The notes under the pieces: model-generated | The model's input: only the letters and a program-made list of their open reading frames with translations | Told to the model about the DNA's origin: nothing | Database searches by the model: none | Position numbers and translations under genes: made by a program | Shown here: piece by piece, positions 47,492 through 59,336 of the stretch | Layout of the letters: every line of letters starts with the position of its first letter | How positions within the stretch are numbered: position 1 is the first letter of the stretch | Assembly (NCBI GenBank): GCA_028023455.1 | Contig: JAQFVV010012396.1 | Coordinates: 7,170,085-7,234,084, forward strand | DNA: 64,000 bases | Direction of reading: 5' to 3' | DNA from: Epiperipatus broadwayi | Lineage: Eukaryota; Onychophora; Udeonychophora; Euonychophora; Peripatidae

Positions 47492-47930
47492 TAGCTCTAA
47501 AGAAGCTTTTTATATATGATAAATGCTACAAGAGAATGCATTCAAATCATCTTTATCTAGGATTGTCTCCATTCCCAGACCGGTTTCGAGCTATGGCTCT
47601 CTTCAATGAGAAACTAGGACACCAGATTTAAATCACCAATTCGATCTAAGCATGTATCTAATAATTAACTCTTAAGAAGAAGATCTGAAATTTTCAGACA
47701 AACAGATCTTTAAATTCAGCTTTCTAACTGAAATAATCATATGGGCCTGAACTTAATTCAGATACATAATACATTTGTAAGTTTAGCAATTTAATTTAGC
47801 TAAAGCCCCCAACAACAAAATAATAATAGTAATATAATAAAGTCATATGTCATGACTTATATAGCTTGCATTTACAAATATGTAAAATAAAGAGCATGCT
47901 AATAGCTCTAAACAAGCTTTTTTTTAAAAA
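47492..47930 (-). repeat. ~410-bp repeat with hammerhead-like motif, copy 1
   Basis: The phrase TAGCTCTAAA(G/C)AAGCTTT occurs at both 47492 and 47903, so this is one full unit of 411 bp plus the start of the next, as left by a tandem array or a greater-than-unit-length insertion. The minus-strand unit contains TTTCTCATTGAAGAGAGCC and ATAGCTCGAAACCGGTCTGG (see 47572-47613). No coding frame is conserved among the copies. Confidence 0.75.
47572..47613 (-). ncRNA. Hammerhead-ribozyme-like fold (type I layout), position 3 altered
   Basis: The minus strand shows UUCUCA, then UUGAAGA, GAGC-CAUA-GCUC, GAAA, a minimal C-CG-G helix, UC, and UGGGAA. UUCUCA pairs with UGGGAA as stem I (one G-U), GAGC pairs with GCUC as stem II, and ACCGGU can be a two-base-pair stem III or a six-base self-complementary duplex in a dimer. 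Conserved core positions U4 G5 A6 G8 A9, G12 A13 A14 and the GUC cleavage triplet are present; C3 is U in all three copies. Minimal type I hammerheads with tiny stem III are known from Penelope-like and retrozyme repeats. Activity is doubtful because of the C3 change. Confidence 0.45.
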
Positions 47931-47976
47931 TCTATTTTAAGGTTCTTGGTACCATATCGAATTTTAAAAAAACTGA

Positions 47977-48600
47977 CTTCAGTTTTAATGATGCTAGACC
48001 AAAAGCTTTACATTGATAGAAACTACAAAAACTAAGGAAAACAATAAGGCTAAGATAAATAATGATTATCATTAAAAAACAAGGGAAAAAATTTCAACAT
48101 CCAAAATAATTATTACTTTATTGTTTGTTCATAATTTCTAATTTATTATTAATTAAGTTTAAATTACATCTTCATTGATAATTTTTTTGTATTTCTCAAA
48201 AAATTTTCATTCAAACCATATATAATACTTCTCACATGAGATAATCCATAGCTTCAGAATCTATAAAAATAATCATATAAGAATTCTTCATTTTTATCTT
48301 GTATCCCAAAAGTTAACAAATCTCAAAGCATTTATAAGAAAAAGATTACCTAATAAAAGATACAAAGAAAATCATTTCCAGAAGGTGGATATGCATTAGT
48401 CATCATAGAAATTGGCTTCTTAATCTATCCAAAACTAAAAATTAAAGGCTTTACTGTCTGTATCAATGATAAAATGAGTTTCATCTCTTTATTTTATAAT
48501 TTTTGTGTATACCAGTGATGCTTATACTCTTTGTGCAAACCAGTGATGCTATCTTGTTATATTTATTGTCCCACAGAGATATAATTTATTTGCATATATC
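47977..48600. repeat. ~650-bp dispersed repeat, copy 2
   Basis: Aligns with 15026-15660 in the same orientation. It has one extra insertion of about 25 bp (around TTCCAGAAGGTGGATATGCA near 48377-48396) and ends with the variants of CCAGTGATGCT(T/A)T. It lies directly downstream of the ~410-bp repeat copy 1. Confidence 0.75.
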
Positions 48601-49052
48601 TGATTTGCTAGCTATAGACTTGAAAATAATGTGATGCAAGATGTGACAAAACTACTGACTCCATTGCATGAGTATCAAGGCATAGACAAGAATCAGATTT
48701 GATTCTTTGCCTATATACAATTCCATGTGGTATACATAACCATTGTGGTTATCATTTCACACATCACTTGGCACCTCTCTTTATTAGTTTTAAGAGTTTA
48801 TATTTCCACATGGTACTATCTCTGATAAATTGTGTGATTGCTTTATCAACTGCAACCTTTCTGCACATCTGATAATAAGTCTTAAAATTTACATTGCACT
48901 GCTCTATGATACCTTAATTATATATATATAAATCATTACTTGTTATACAAACAGGCATACTAGTACACATTAATACAGACATGCTAATAAATTATTAAAT
49001 CTTTTGAAAATCATTATGTCTATAAAATAAGGTTGCCTCAAACTTGGATCAG

Positions 49053-49431
49053 ATCCCCAAAATTACATTGTACATATAAACCCTTACATTATACTGAATA
49101 CAAGTATAATTTATATACTACACATTACTACAAATACATTAATAAATTATAATTTATAAAAATAATAAAACTATGTAAATAATAAAATTTAAAATACTAT
49201 GTAAATAAAAAAAAAAATTAAAATTGAATACTTACAAGTCCCAAAATTACATTATACATAAACCGCTACATTATATTAGAATACAAGTATAATTTATATA
49301 CTACACACACTAATACAAATGAAACACATTAATAAATTATAATTTATCAAATAATAAAAATAAAATAATACTATACAAATAATAGAAAAATTTAAAATAC
49401 CAAAAAAAAAAAAAATTAAAATTGAATACGA
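49053..49431. repeat. Tandem duplication, ~185-bp unit, two copies
   Basis: CCCAAAATTACATT(G/A)TACATA, then ATACAAGTATAATTTATATA, TTAATAAATTATAATTTAT and AAAAATTAAAATTGAATAC occur in the same order at about 49050-49232 and 49247-49431. Each copy ends in an A-run. Confidence 0.85.
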
Positions 49432-49762
49432 TATTACATTTTTATCGGGATGAAGTCCTTGAATCATAGAGACATTATTAAGCCATATTACTTCACAGTT
49501 TTGCCAAAATGAAAATTGTGCCTTTGTCTTCATGCAATCTAGTAAACTGAGCAGAAAAGAAAAAAAAATGAACATATTAAGAAAAATAATAAAAAATCCA
49601 AATTTTGTCCAATTTTAACATACAATACATCATTTTAAAAATGAATTCAAACTGTAATGAATACCAGTAGTTTCATATATGGCATGTTAATAGTTTTCAC
49701 ACAATTTTAAAAAGAAAACAATTTTAATGAATCAACTGCCGCTAGCAGCCACCACCTCAAGC

Positions 49763-49926
49763 TGTTATATGATAAATGCTGCAAGGGAACACATTCAAAT
49801 TATCTTTATCTAGGATTGTCTCCATCCTCAGATCAGTTTCAAGCTATGGCTGTCTTCAATGAGAAGTTATGACACCAGATTTAAACACCAACTCAAGCTA
49901 AGCATTTATCTAATAATTAACGCTTA
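49763..49926 (-). repeat. ~410-bp repeat with hammerhead-like motif, truncated copy 2
   Basis: Covers the hammerhead-like part (49825-49866; minus strand TTCTCATTGAAGACAGCC, with stem II weakened to ACAGC/GCUUG and GUC changed to AUC) and its flanks, in the same orientation as copy 1. It ends about 20 bp before copy 3, which faces the other way. Confidence 0.7.
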
Positions 49927-49945
49927 ATTTATCATTAAAAAAAGT

Positions 49946-50445
49946 GTTTAGAGCTATTAGCACACTCTTTAGTTTACATATTTGTAAATGCAAGCTATAT
50001 AAGTCATGACATATGATTTTATTTTATTACTATTATTATTTTGCTGTTGGGGTTTTTGGCTAAATTAAATTGCTAAGCCTATTAATATATGGTGTATCTG
50101 AATTAAGTTCAGACCTATATGATTATTTCTGTTGTAGAGCTGAATTTAAAGATGTGTGTCTAAAAATTTCAGATCTTCTTAAGAGTTAATTATTAGATAA
50201 TTGTTTAGCTTGAATTGGTGTTTTAAATCTGGTGTCCTAGCTCCTCATTGAAGAAAGCCATAGCTCAAAACTGATATGGGGATGGGGACAATCTTAAATA
50301 AAGATGCTTTGAATGCGTTCTCTTGTAGCATTTATCATATATATGTAAAGCTTGTTTAGAGCTATTAGCACACTTTTTATTTTACATATTTATAAATGCA
50401 AGGTAAATAAGTCATGGCATATGACTTGATTTTATTACTGTATAT
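49946..50445 (+). repeat. ~410-bp repeat with hammerhead-like motif, copy 3
   Basis: GTTTAGAGCTATTAGCACAC occurs at 49946 and again at 50354, giving a 408-bp period plus about 90 bp of the next unit. The hammerhead-like part at 50241-50283 reads TCATTGAAGAAAGCC, then TAGCTCAAAACTGATATGG. Stem II is weakened, GAAA has become AAAA and the cleavage triplet is lost. It is inverted relative to copies 1 and 2. Confidence 0.75.
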
Positions 50446-53400
50446 TCTGGTTTATATATTCAAAAATAATCACAAAAATATCTTCATAAAATTGATTAAA
50501 TACAAATAATAATTTTTCAATTTAGCATAAATAATTAAAAGAAATACTATAGATTTTTATAATCGCTTATGGAAATAGTTTGTTCTTATAGTCTGGTTAG
50601 ATTTTTTTTAGTTATATACATCTTATAATGAAAGGATCTTAAAGGTTTTTCATATGGCATAACTATCTTTTCTTTTAGTATACATAATTTTTCCCCAGTG
50701 CAGATAAGTTTTCTTCCAGCATTTATATGGTTTTTTTTTTCAGTTAAATAAATTTTCTTCGACATAAGTTTTTCTTTGTATGAATTACGTGTTTGAGACA
50801 CTATGTTGGTTAACATAATTCCTTAAGATAGTGAAAAGTTGAGCAGTTACTTTCAGAAACTATTTGGTCCATTAGTCTTTGGATTTACTCTTCCATATCT
50901 TCTGATGATTAACATGATGAAAATCATTTAAAAAATTGATTTATTTTTCAAATCTCTTTGCTCCTATTTTTTTATATTATTGCTCACATTGTTTATTTTT
51001 ATTAGAAATTAAATAAGCAATATAAATTTATCTAGATGGAATCTACCACATCACCATATGTTTTTCAAATGTATTATTTTTTTCAGATTTGTAACTGTAT
51101 TTAATTTTTAAAAAACTAAGTAATACAGGTTGATAATCAGCAAAATTAGTAATTATGCTTTTCAAATACATTTTTTATATAATTTCCAAGAACAATTAAT
51201 GGTCTGCGATTTAACCTTAATTGCTTACAGTTTGTTTTTATAAATAATCAAATAAGAATGCTTAATTATTGGTAATCTTATTTGCAGTTCATTAATCAAT
51301 AAATTTATTTGATAACAATCGATTAAATTTCTCTTGTTTTTTTATTATTACACCTTTACCACGATTAGCAATGGCATTTGCTCCCCCCTTCGTCAATATA
51401 CCTCTTAAAGTAAAAGTTTGTATAAAAATATTGGAGTTCCTATGTGAAAAAAATAATTCATTACTTTTAAATTCAAAATATAAAATAATCTATAGAAAAA
51501 AATGCTTAAATTGAAAAAAGTGTTAATTAATGAGTAAACATTTTACTTTACATATTATTAAAAAAATTACTAACCTGTGAGTAAATATATTATTTAAAAA
51601 CATTTTGATAGCTATAATTCTAAAGGGGAAAAAATTATAATTTTTCCATTGCTGATTGCCATTTTGTTTCTTTTGTATCCACAGAATGATGTTTTCTGTG
51701 TATGACAATTTGTTGAATTAAAATAAAACATAAGAAAAAAAATTAACCACAATTTACATTTTAAAATTAAATTTAAAAATGAACTTAACAGCGTACACTT
51801 TAAAATTTATTTTTTATGTACTTTAATAATCAATTATTAAAAATTTTTATATTTGTAATTTCTAACCAATAAGACTGATTTTTTGGTTTTGTAGCACTAT
51901 TAATTTTTTTAAAGTTGCTTATTTTTTATGCTGCATAAAAGTAGTAAAATTAAATAAAATGTAGGTAAAGAAATATTATGTACAATTGATTACTATAGTT
52001 TTAATAATGTATATAAGTAATTAATTTTTTTTCTTTTGCCACTCTCTATTTATAATAAAACTGACTAATATCTTGAATAAGTCACAAATAAATTACAAGA
52101 TTATTCATTTAAAATTGATAAAGGGAATGATATTTTAAACTTACATTTAGTAACCTTTAATCATATAAAGTTGATTATTAGCTGCAGATGGGTGGAATCA
52201 TTTTTTTTTCTCAAAATAACTTTCAGTCATGATAGATCATCATATTTTGGCATCAGGCAAAATAACGTTCATAATAATTTTAATCCATATTGGTTGAATA
52301 AATATAGATTAGCTAATATACACATTTTACAACTAAATATTAATACAATTTGTTATACATGATAAAAGTATGTTACTGTGCTGAATGAGACTGGATTATT
52401 TTTTGTTTTATTTTGCAGTCATTAAAGATGAAAATCTTTTACTTTGGATGTCATAAATAAAGGCACTGAATGGTTTGTAAAATCACTGGATGAAAGTTAA
52501 GGGTAGTTATGGATAATCCTGTAACTGGAAGTTTGTCAGGATTTTTTTTAAATTATCACTTTTCAGGTGCCTCCAATATGGTTGACTAGAAGCTATCTTA
52601 TTTAATTATTTTTTTTTAATATTCTAAAAATACAAGAAATTACACCAAAGTACAAAAATTGATTGTAATTAAAATAAATTTAATATAACTGAAAGTGCAG
52701 TAAATAAAGTAAAAAACATGGTGAAACAAAGTAACAAATATGGATTTTTCATGCCTGCAAATGGAAATCTTTAATAGTCTGTAATGTTGCCACAAATGCA
52801 TCTTTATGCAGTCACTAACACATAAATTACACTAAATATGAATCCATGTGTTGTCACATAGTTTCCCTGTGCATGTTCTTCTTTAATGGAAGATCCCAAA
52901 TTTTAATCATTTTGGCAAAATATTACAAAAAAACAAACAAACATACTCATCGGCAATCTTATGGTTAATGTAAAAAAAATCACAAGAATGTTCACATGTT
53001 AACATTTTTATGTTATAATTTATATATAAAAATAATTAATTAAATTTTGTGAATGGAATTTATAAGAGATTTATTAATATATTTTTAATGTAATAGGAAT
53101 TTATAATGGATTTTTTTAACCTTTTCTATATTCACTGATCGATTTCATATGCAGCTTTAATTCATTCTCAAAATGCTAATTTTTATGTTATTTTACTGAT
53201 TTTACTGATATTTTATCAAGGAAACTGCACTGAATAATGCTGTCATTTTTAGAATTTTTTTACAACTAATAAATCATTTAAATTTAAAGTTATAACAATG
53301 AAATAAGAGCCTGTCTTCAAGGGTGCTGATTGGTTGTTCCTTGTTCTCCACATAAGAAAGTGCTTGTCAACAATTTTGACAGTTCTGAGTTCTTTGTTTT

Positions 53401-55139
53401 GATTTTCAAAGTGAAAATGTATGTTTTAGAATCTTTTTTTACATATTTTTTTCATAAAATATATGTGAAAATATAATTATTTTAGAAGAATAATTTAGAT
53501 TTTAATAGAAATACATTATTTACTTTTACATGATAGCAAATTGAAAAAGAAATCAGACATATGTCTGCATTTTTTAATTGAGTGAGAAAAGTATGTTTTG
53601 TGTTGGCTGATATAATTTATTTTCATCAATTATAAATAGAAATTTATTTTTTAAAAAACCTTTTATTTGTTTTAATAATCTGACAAATTATTAATTTGCT
53701 TTTACCTTTTTAAAGACAAATATATTTTTACTGCCGATTCTATAATTGATCAATCAACTTTAATTCACTTGGCCAATAGGAATATTTGCAGTTAAATGAT
53801 CATTGAAAAGGTTAATATTTTTTAAACTTAATAAGTAACACTTGCTCAGTAAAATAATTTTGAGAAAAAAAACAAACATACAAATACTTTGACACCCCTA
53901 AAAAGTTATAATTATAAAAAAAAAACTCTGGCAAACTTCTATTTATGGGATTATACATAAGTACCAAATGAAGTAAAGTGCATTAATCTTATTTTAATTC
54001 TATAATCAAAACAATATAGTATACTGTATAATAAATAAACATTTCTGTATATTTTTAGCATAAAATTTATTATTTTCAGAAGATGTAGCTTTAATGAAGT
54101 CACTGTTGTATAATGTTATCATCCTTACAAAATAACCACCATCTTGAAAAAATAATAGTCATTTAAAAAAAAAATTCAAATTTTATTTAAATATCATAAT
54201 AGTGAATAATTAATTGATTGTATGTCAAAATAGTGGCTACAAATTGATGATGATCACTATTGCTGAATCCTCACATAAAGATTAATTTGTAATCAGAGTA
54301 AAGGTATATTTTGTTTGTTTTTAATCCCCAACTTGTTGATTTTAATTACCTGCTTATTTCATTAGAGAACAATAATCATGTTTACCATTATTCTGTTTAT
54401 TTATTTACTTTTTTTCTTTTCTTTTAAACGGTTCTCTTACCTTACACATCAAACATTTTGTTATGTGGTAGTAGCTCATCCTCTTATCATGCCTATCACA
54501 GGGCTTGATTTTGAACCAGGTAAATTTTTTTTTTTTCACATTTTGTCCAGACTTAGAATTAATTTTTTCAGATAGCTGGTCCATAGTAAATGTTGTTAAT
54601 CATCCAATATTTGTCAATAAATGGGTATTTAGTTATTCTAAACTAGAAGGGGAAACATTCAAACATTCGCTATCAGGCAAATTGCAAGTGTGTTTAATAA
54701 TCCTTTTTTTTTTTTCAGTGTTTTTGTATGGAAGAAAGGGGGGCCATTAAAGAGATCTTTGCCCTATACTGAGTTATTTAAAGGCTGATATACTTTTTAC
54801 TATATATATCCATCATATTTATGTATAAACACTGGTTATTCATTTAACAATTTATAGGTGGTTCTGCATAAATATGATTTAATGATAGCATAATTTATTT
54901 TTAAATTTAAATCGTCCTTATTACTTTTTAATTTAGCGTTTTTTCATTAAGTAATTTAGTCCTCTGTTATAGTACTAAGTTCTTTTCTCTCACTCTGCCA
55001 TATGGGTTGGTTACTTTACGTTTATAAGAATAATTTATTTCTTATAATATTGTCTTTATCATTTTAATATCTTATGAGAATTTTATAGTTCTTAGTTTCA
55101 TAAGTTAATAAAACAGATCAAATTTCTATATCTAGAACA
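50446..55139. other. AT-rich stretch, no gene recognised
   Basis: Short open frames without domains. A slightly GC-richer patch at 53310-53400 includes GCTGATTGGTTG (a CCAAT-box-like word), but no promoter or transcription unit can be supported. Confidence 0.4.
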
Positions 55140-55650
55140 TGGCAATTCCCTGACCCAAACCTCATGACATGTTTTTTGTTAATTACGCTTTGAAGCATGC
55201 TGATGCAGGGTTTTTACTTTGTTGCCCTGTCAGATCAAGTTTCTGTTGAAACATTTTTACGAAATTAAATTTGGCCTGAAAGTTAGATTGGAAACTTGAG
55301 TCTTGTGGGGGTTCAACTAGAGTGTTGAATCCTTTTAGCTGTCACTATTGTTTTGGAGCAAAATCTTTTCTCTCTCTTTTTTTTTCGCTGACTAGTGGGA
55401 AAGTGATGGCAGTTGGTAGTGATATCATTGAAATTAGTCATTTCCAGTTAATTGAGAGAAATAAGAAGGGAATCCCTAAGAAAGACAGCTTTGAATCCTT
55501 TCATAATTAAACTCTGACAGAGCCTGGCAAGTGCTTTGTGTAAAAGGAAGTGGTAAAGCTGTGGATAAAGTTCCCCCCACCACTTTTCTAATAGGACTAA
55601 TTGTTCCTGTATGGAAACTTGTTCTAAACTGCCTTACATAATGAGCGTTG
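55140..55650. other. Relatively GC-rich non-coding island
   Basis: Base composition is visibly more balanced than in the flanks, with words such as CAGAGCCTGGCAAGTGCTTT and GGCAGTTGGTAGTGATATC. A 62-codon open frame (55322-55510) has no recognised domain and no neighbours to support it. It could be a conserved non-coding element or a decayed exon; no repeat match was found in the window. Confidence 0.35.
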
Positions 55651-57507
55651 AATTAATAAATTGAAAGATGAAGATTAGTTTTACTTTCGTTTTTACATAA
55701 GGCTGAGAGAAAATGAAGCTAATAAGACTTTGGAATCTAAAATAAACTATTTATGTGTAAAATTCTCTGCTGATTTTAACTTCAATCTCCCCCGCTCCCA
55801 TCCTGCAAATATATGTCGCAGATTAAATTTTTAAAAAGTGAAATATCTTTATTTTTAAAAAAAAAAAAAACTGACTACTCTTTGATTTAAAGTTTATAAA
55901 TTCCATTCTTTTGTTTATATGTGTGTGTATATATAGCAGTATTTATGTGCTCACAGATAGGTTCATCAAGCCATTTTTTATCGTTATTTTTCCTATTCTG
56001 ATAAGATTCTTAATCATTTTTCCCCCCTTTAAAACGATTATCGCTTTTTTCGTTTCACCCCCCTCACCTTTCACGATTTATATTTCTCTCTAACTTGTCT
56101 CTTATTTTATTTGTATCTGTTAGAACTAAAACTCTCCAGTTTTATTCCTTATTTTCTTTAGTAACTATTCTTTTTTATAACTTTTATCACCAGGCCATTT
56201 TATTGACTCAAATCATCCTGTGCGGTTTAACCTAGTATTGGAGTAGGGGGTTTGGGAAGTAAAAATTTATGGATTATTTCTAAGCTGAGTAAAAAAAAAA
56301 TCAGGTTGTTCATTTGATAGAAGCTTGTTAAAAACTGAATATAAAATTCATCATAAACATACAAATAAAAAAGAGAAAATAATTAGAATTTGCCTGTATA
56401 AATACTGTGATGAATTATCAATTATTCACGTGTTTTCTATTCTCATTTACGCAGTCACCACATGATTGCTATGATTTATCAAATTAAAACTCAAAATTAA
56501 TGATAGAAATTATTTCAAGTCTCAGGGAAACCATGAAGTTCATTTTTTAATATGATAAAATAGAAATAATTTAATAATTAATGAAAAAAAGTCACATGCC
56601 AAACTTGCTACTGTACAATGTTAGGTTAAGTTCAAAGGATTTGCTCCAGGTGTTTGGAAAAAAAAAACCCTGGTTTCTGATCTGCTATAACACCCCAATT
56701 TGAGCCCATTCCAAAACTTTTTGTTTTTAAATTTGGGGATTAAATTTGACACCAGAATTGTCTTTCTTATTAATTTTTTATGCTTTTGTCATTACTGTAT
56801 TTCTTAAAGAGAATGTGAAGGCAAAATTTTTTTAGCAGAACTTGAGTTAGTATTGTCTTGGGTGTTAAGAGCTGTCATGTCATCAGTGGCTTCAATAAGA
56901 TTAACATAATTTCTAAGAAGATTTACCGTTCTTGAATTATGCATTGTCAAAATATGCTGATGATACTTGAAACATTTGCATGTCCATATGTAGATTTTAT
57001 TGACCAACATATGCCATATGATGAGAATGTTATCAATTACTATTTTAAAATAAATTGAAGAACAAATAATCAATATTTTGTCCTTTGTTATTTCACTAAA
57101 ATTATATTTTGAGAGATATAAGATTTCAAATTCCTGGTAAAATTTGAAATTGTTATCTTCAGTGATCTTTGAAATTTTGATTCAAACTATCAAGGTAATG
57201 AATTAAGAACCAATTTTAATGCTAGGTCTTATATATATATTTGTGTAAGAAAATATTTAATACGTTTAATATCTATGACTTTTTGACTGATGAAACTGTA
57301 CAATATATCAGATATGAAAATGCACTGGACTCTGACCATTCAAGCTGTGACAGATCATGTTTGTGGTTAAAGTTCCATAGAATCACTGCAAACTTTGAAT
57401 TTATTTTTTAGGACCAAAATAAACTAACTGTTTTGTCCATGGTATAGTATAATGATACTATATATATATTATATTTAATTACATTTCCATATTATACCAT
57501 TCTAAAT
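55651..57507. other. AT-rich stretch, no gene recognised
   Basis: A-run at about 55857-55870 and C-rich patches in 56020-56070. An 89-codon minus-strand frame at 56804-57073 has no domain I recognise. Confidence 0.4.
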
Positions 57508-58362
57508 ATTAATGTGAAAAAATGCTCATATGGAGTTTAAATATAAAATTTAATATTGATTTTATCAAAGATATTTTTGGTGCTTTCTTGTCATATTCAT
57601 GGTCAGTCTGCTGAGAACATTAATTTTTTGCTGATTTGAATGCTATTAGGTTTTTGGTTCATTAAATATTCATTTTAAGGAATGAACCATGCTTTTTTAT
57701 TTGATGTTTGCAAGCATTTCTGTCTTTGCACACAATTTTAACAGCATTCGCACCACAACTATACCAGTGTTCTCCCTCGTGACAATGAAAGATGGTGAAT
57801 CAAACACCTCAGTCTCATTCACAGATTCTTTATACACCAATGAGTGTTGAGCCATTCTAGCTTCAAGACCTGTACTAGTCTCACCATAACATACTTATGG
57901 ACCATCTTTTTGTCTGCAGCCTACAACATAGATCGGTGGTAGGCTGCCGACAGAAAGACTGTCCATATATATGTTGTTTTTGAGACTGGGGCAGATCTTG
58001 AAGTTAGAGTGTATCAACATTTATTGGTGTATAGAGGGTCTGTGATTGACCCTGAAGTATTTGATTCACCATTTTTCATGGTCATGAGGGAGAACATAGG
58101 CATAGCTGTGGTCTGAGTACTGTTAAAGTTGTGTGTGAAGAGAGAAACAATAGCAAAGGTAAAATAAAAAAGGCATTATTCATTACACAAAATGAATATG
58201 TAATGAACCAAAAAATCTAATAGCATTAAAATCCGCAAAAAAATAATGTTCTCAGCAGACTGACCATGAATATGACATAAAAGTGTCAAAAGTATACTCG
58301 GTACAGTAAATAGTATTAAATTTTATATTTAAACTCTGTACGAATATTTTTTCACAATAGTA
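57508..58362. mobile_element. Large palindrome / foldback element, arms ~415 bp
   Basis: The left arm (57508-57925) and right arm (57938-58362) are reverse complements almost to the centre, where TGTCTGCAGCCTAC faces GTAGGCTGCCGACA across about 14 bp. Outer ends share GTGAAAAAAT and GGAGTTTAAATATAAAATTT-type words. Inner parts share CATTCATGGTCAGTCTGCTGAG-type words, AGAACATTA and TTTGATTCACCATTTTTCAT/ATGAAAGATGGTGAATCAAA. No transposase frame. The arms differ at scattered bases and in a few indels. Confidence 0.85.
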
Positions 58363-58406
58363 TATTATATTTAACATTTTCATAATTATATGATGTAAAT
58401 AAAATC

Positions 58407-59336
58407 TTTTTTGTGTTAAACCATGTATTATTTTGTTTATTAAATTTCTGACATTTCAATGAAATATCATTCATCATTGTCAAGATTAAGGTCTTAATAA
58501 AAAAATTGTTGGATCTTAAGTAATAACAAGATTGAGATTGAGTGTGAAGTAAAGAACAATCTTTCTTATATATATATTTGATCGTTGATTATTCAGAATA
58601 GATGGATTAAAATTTTTATTTCCTCCAGTTTTACATTAACTGATTTCAAATTGATTGAAGAGCTAAAATAAGTGGTCTCCACAACACTGGAAAAACATTG
58701 TGCTTTATCCGATTTATTTAAACCACTGGGTCTTTTTAATATTTCAGTAGATTATTTCATGGTTCTCAATTCATATTTTTCCATTTAGCAAGTGTTTTAG
58801 CATTATCAAAATTAGGTATATTATCAATTTCTAAAAAATGTGAAATAAAAATTGATGTATTTAACTTTTGATCGAAGGCATTTTAATGCTCCCTAATTCT
58901 GACATTAATTCATATATTGGATTGACTTACTTAGCTTTTTGAGCATTGAGAACATGGAATTTCATAGATACTTTGGTATTCCATAGAAATATTGAAATAT
59001 TAAAAAGACTGAGTAGTTTAAATAAATCTGATGAAACACAATGTATTCCAGCCTGTGGAGACCACTTATTTTATATCCTTCTTTTAAAATCAATTTGAAA
59101 TTAATTAATTTTAAAACTGAAGGAGATAAAAATCTTGGTAATCCACATATTCTTTATAATCAACCGTCAAATATATATATAAGAATGATTGCTCTTTATT
59201 TCATGCTCAATTTCAATCTCATTATTATTTAACATCTAATAGTTTTTCATTAAGACCTTAATATTAACAATAATGAATGAAATTGCATCAAAATGTTGGA
59301 ATTTAATAAACAAAGTAATACGTGAATTGACACACA
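58407..59336. mobile_element. Large foldback element, arms ~360 bp
   Basis: The left arm 58407-58775 matches the complement of the right arm ~58943-59336. Shared words include TTTAATAAACAAA, TAAGACCTTAAT, GTGGAGACCACTTATTTTA, AATAAATC(G/T)GAT and ATCAAATATATATATAAGAA-type sequence. It starts about 45 bp after the previous palindrome. The outer part of each arm carries a motif (GACAATGATGAATG then GAAATGTCAG) resembling the foldback at 7448-7700. Confidence 0.8.

Noticed and set aside
54378-54750. Overlapping open frames that might be exons
   Set aside because: Phenylalanine-rich translations from T-runs, no domain, no supporting splice or promoter context.
55322-55510. 62-codon open frame in the GC-richer island
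   Set aside because: No recognisable domain; length is within what random sequence of this composition gives.
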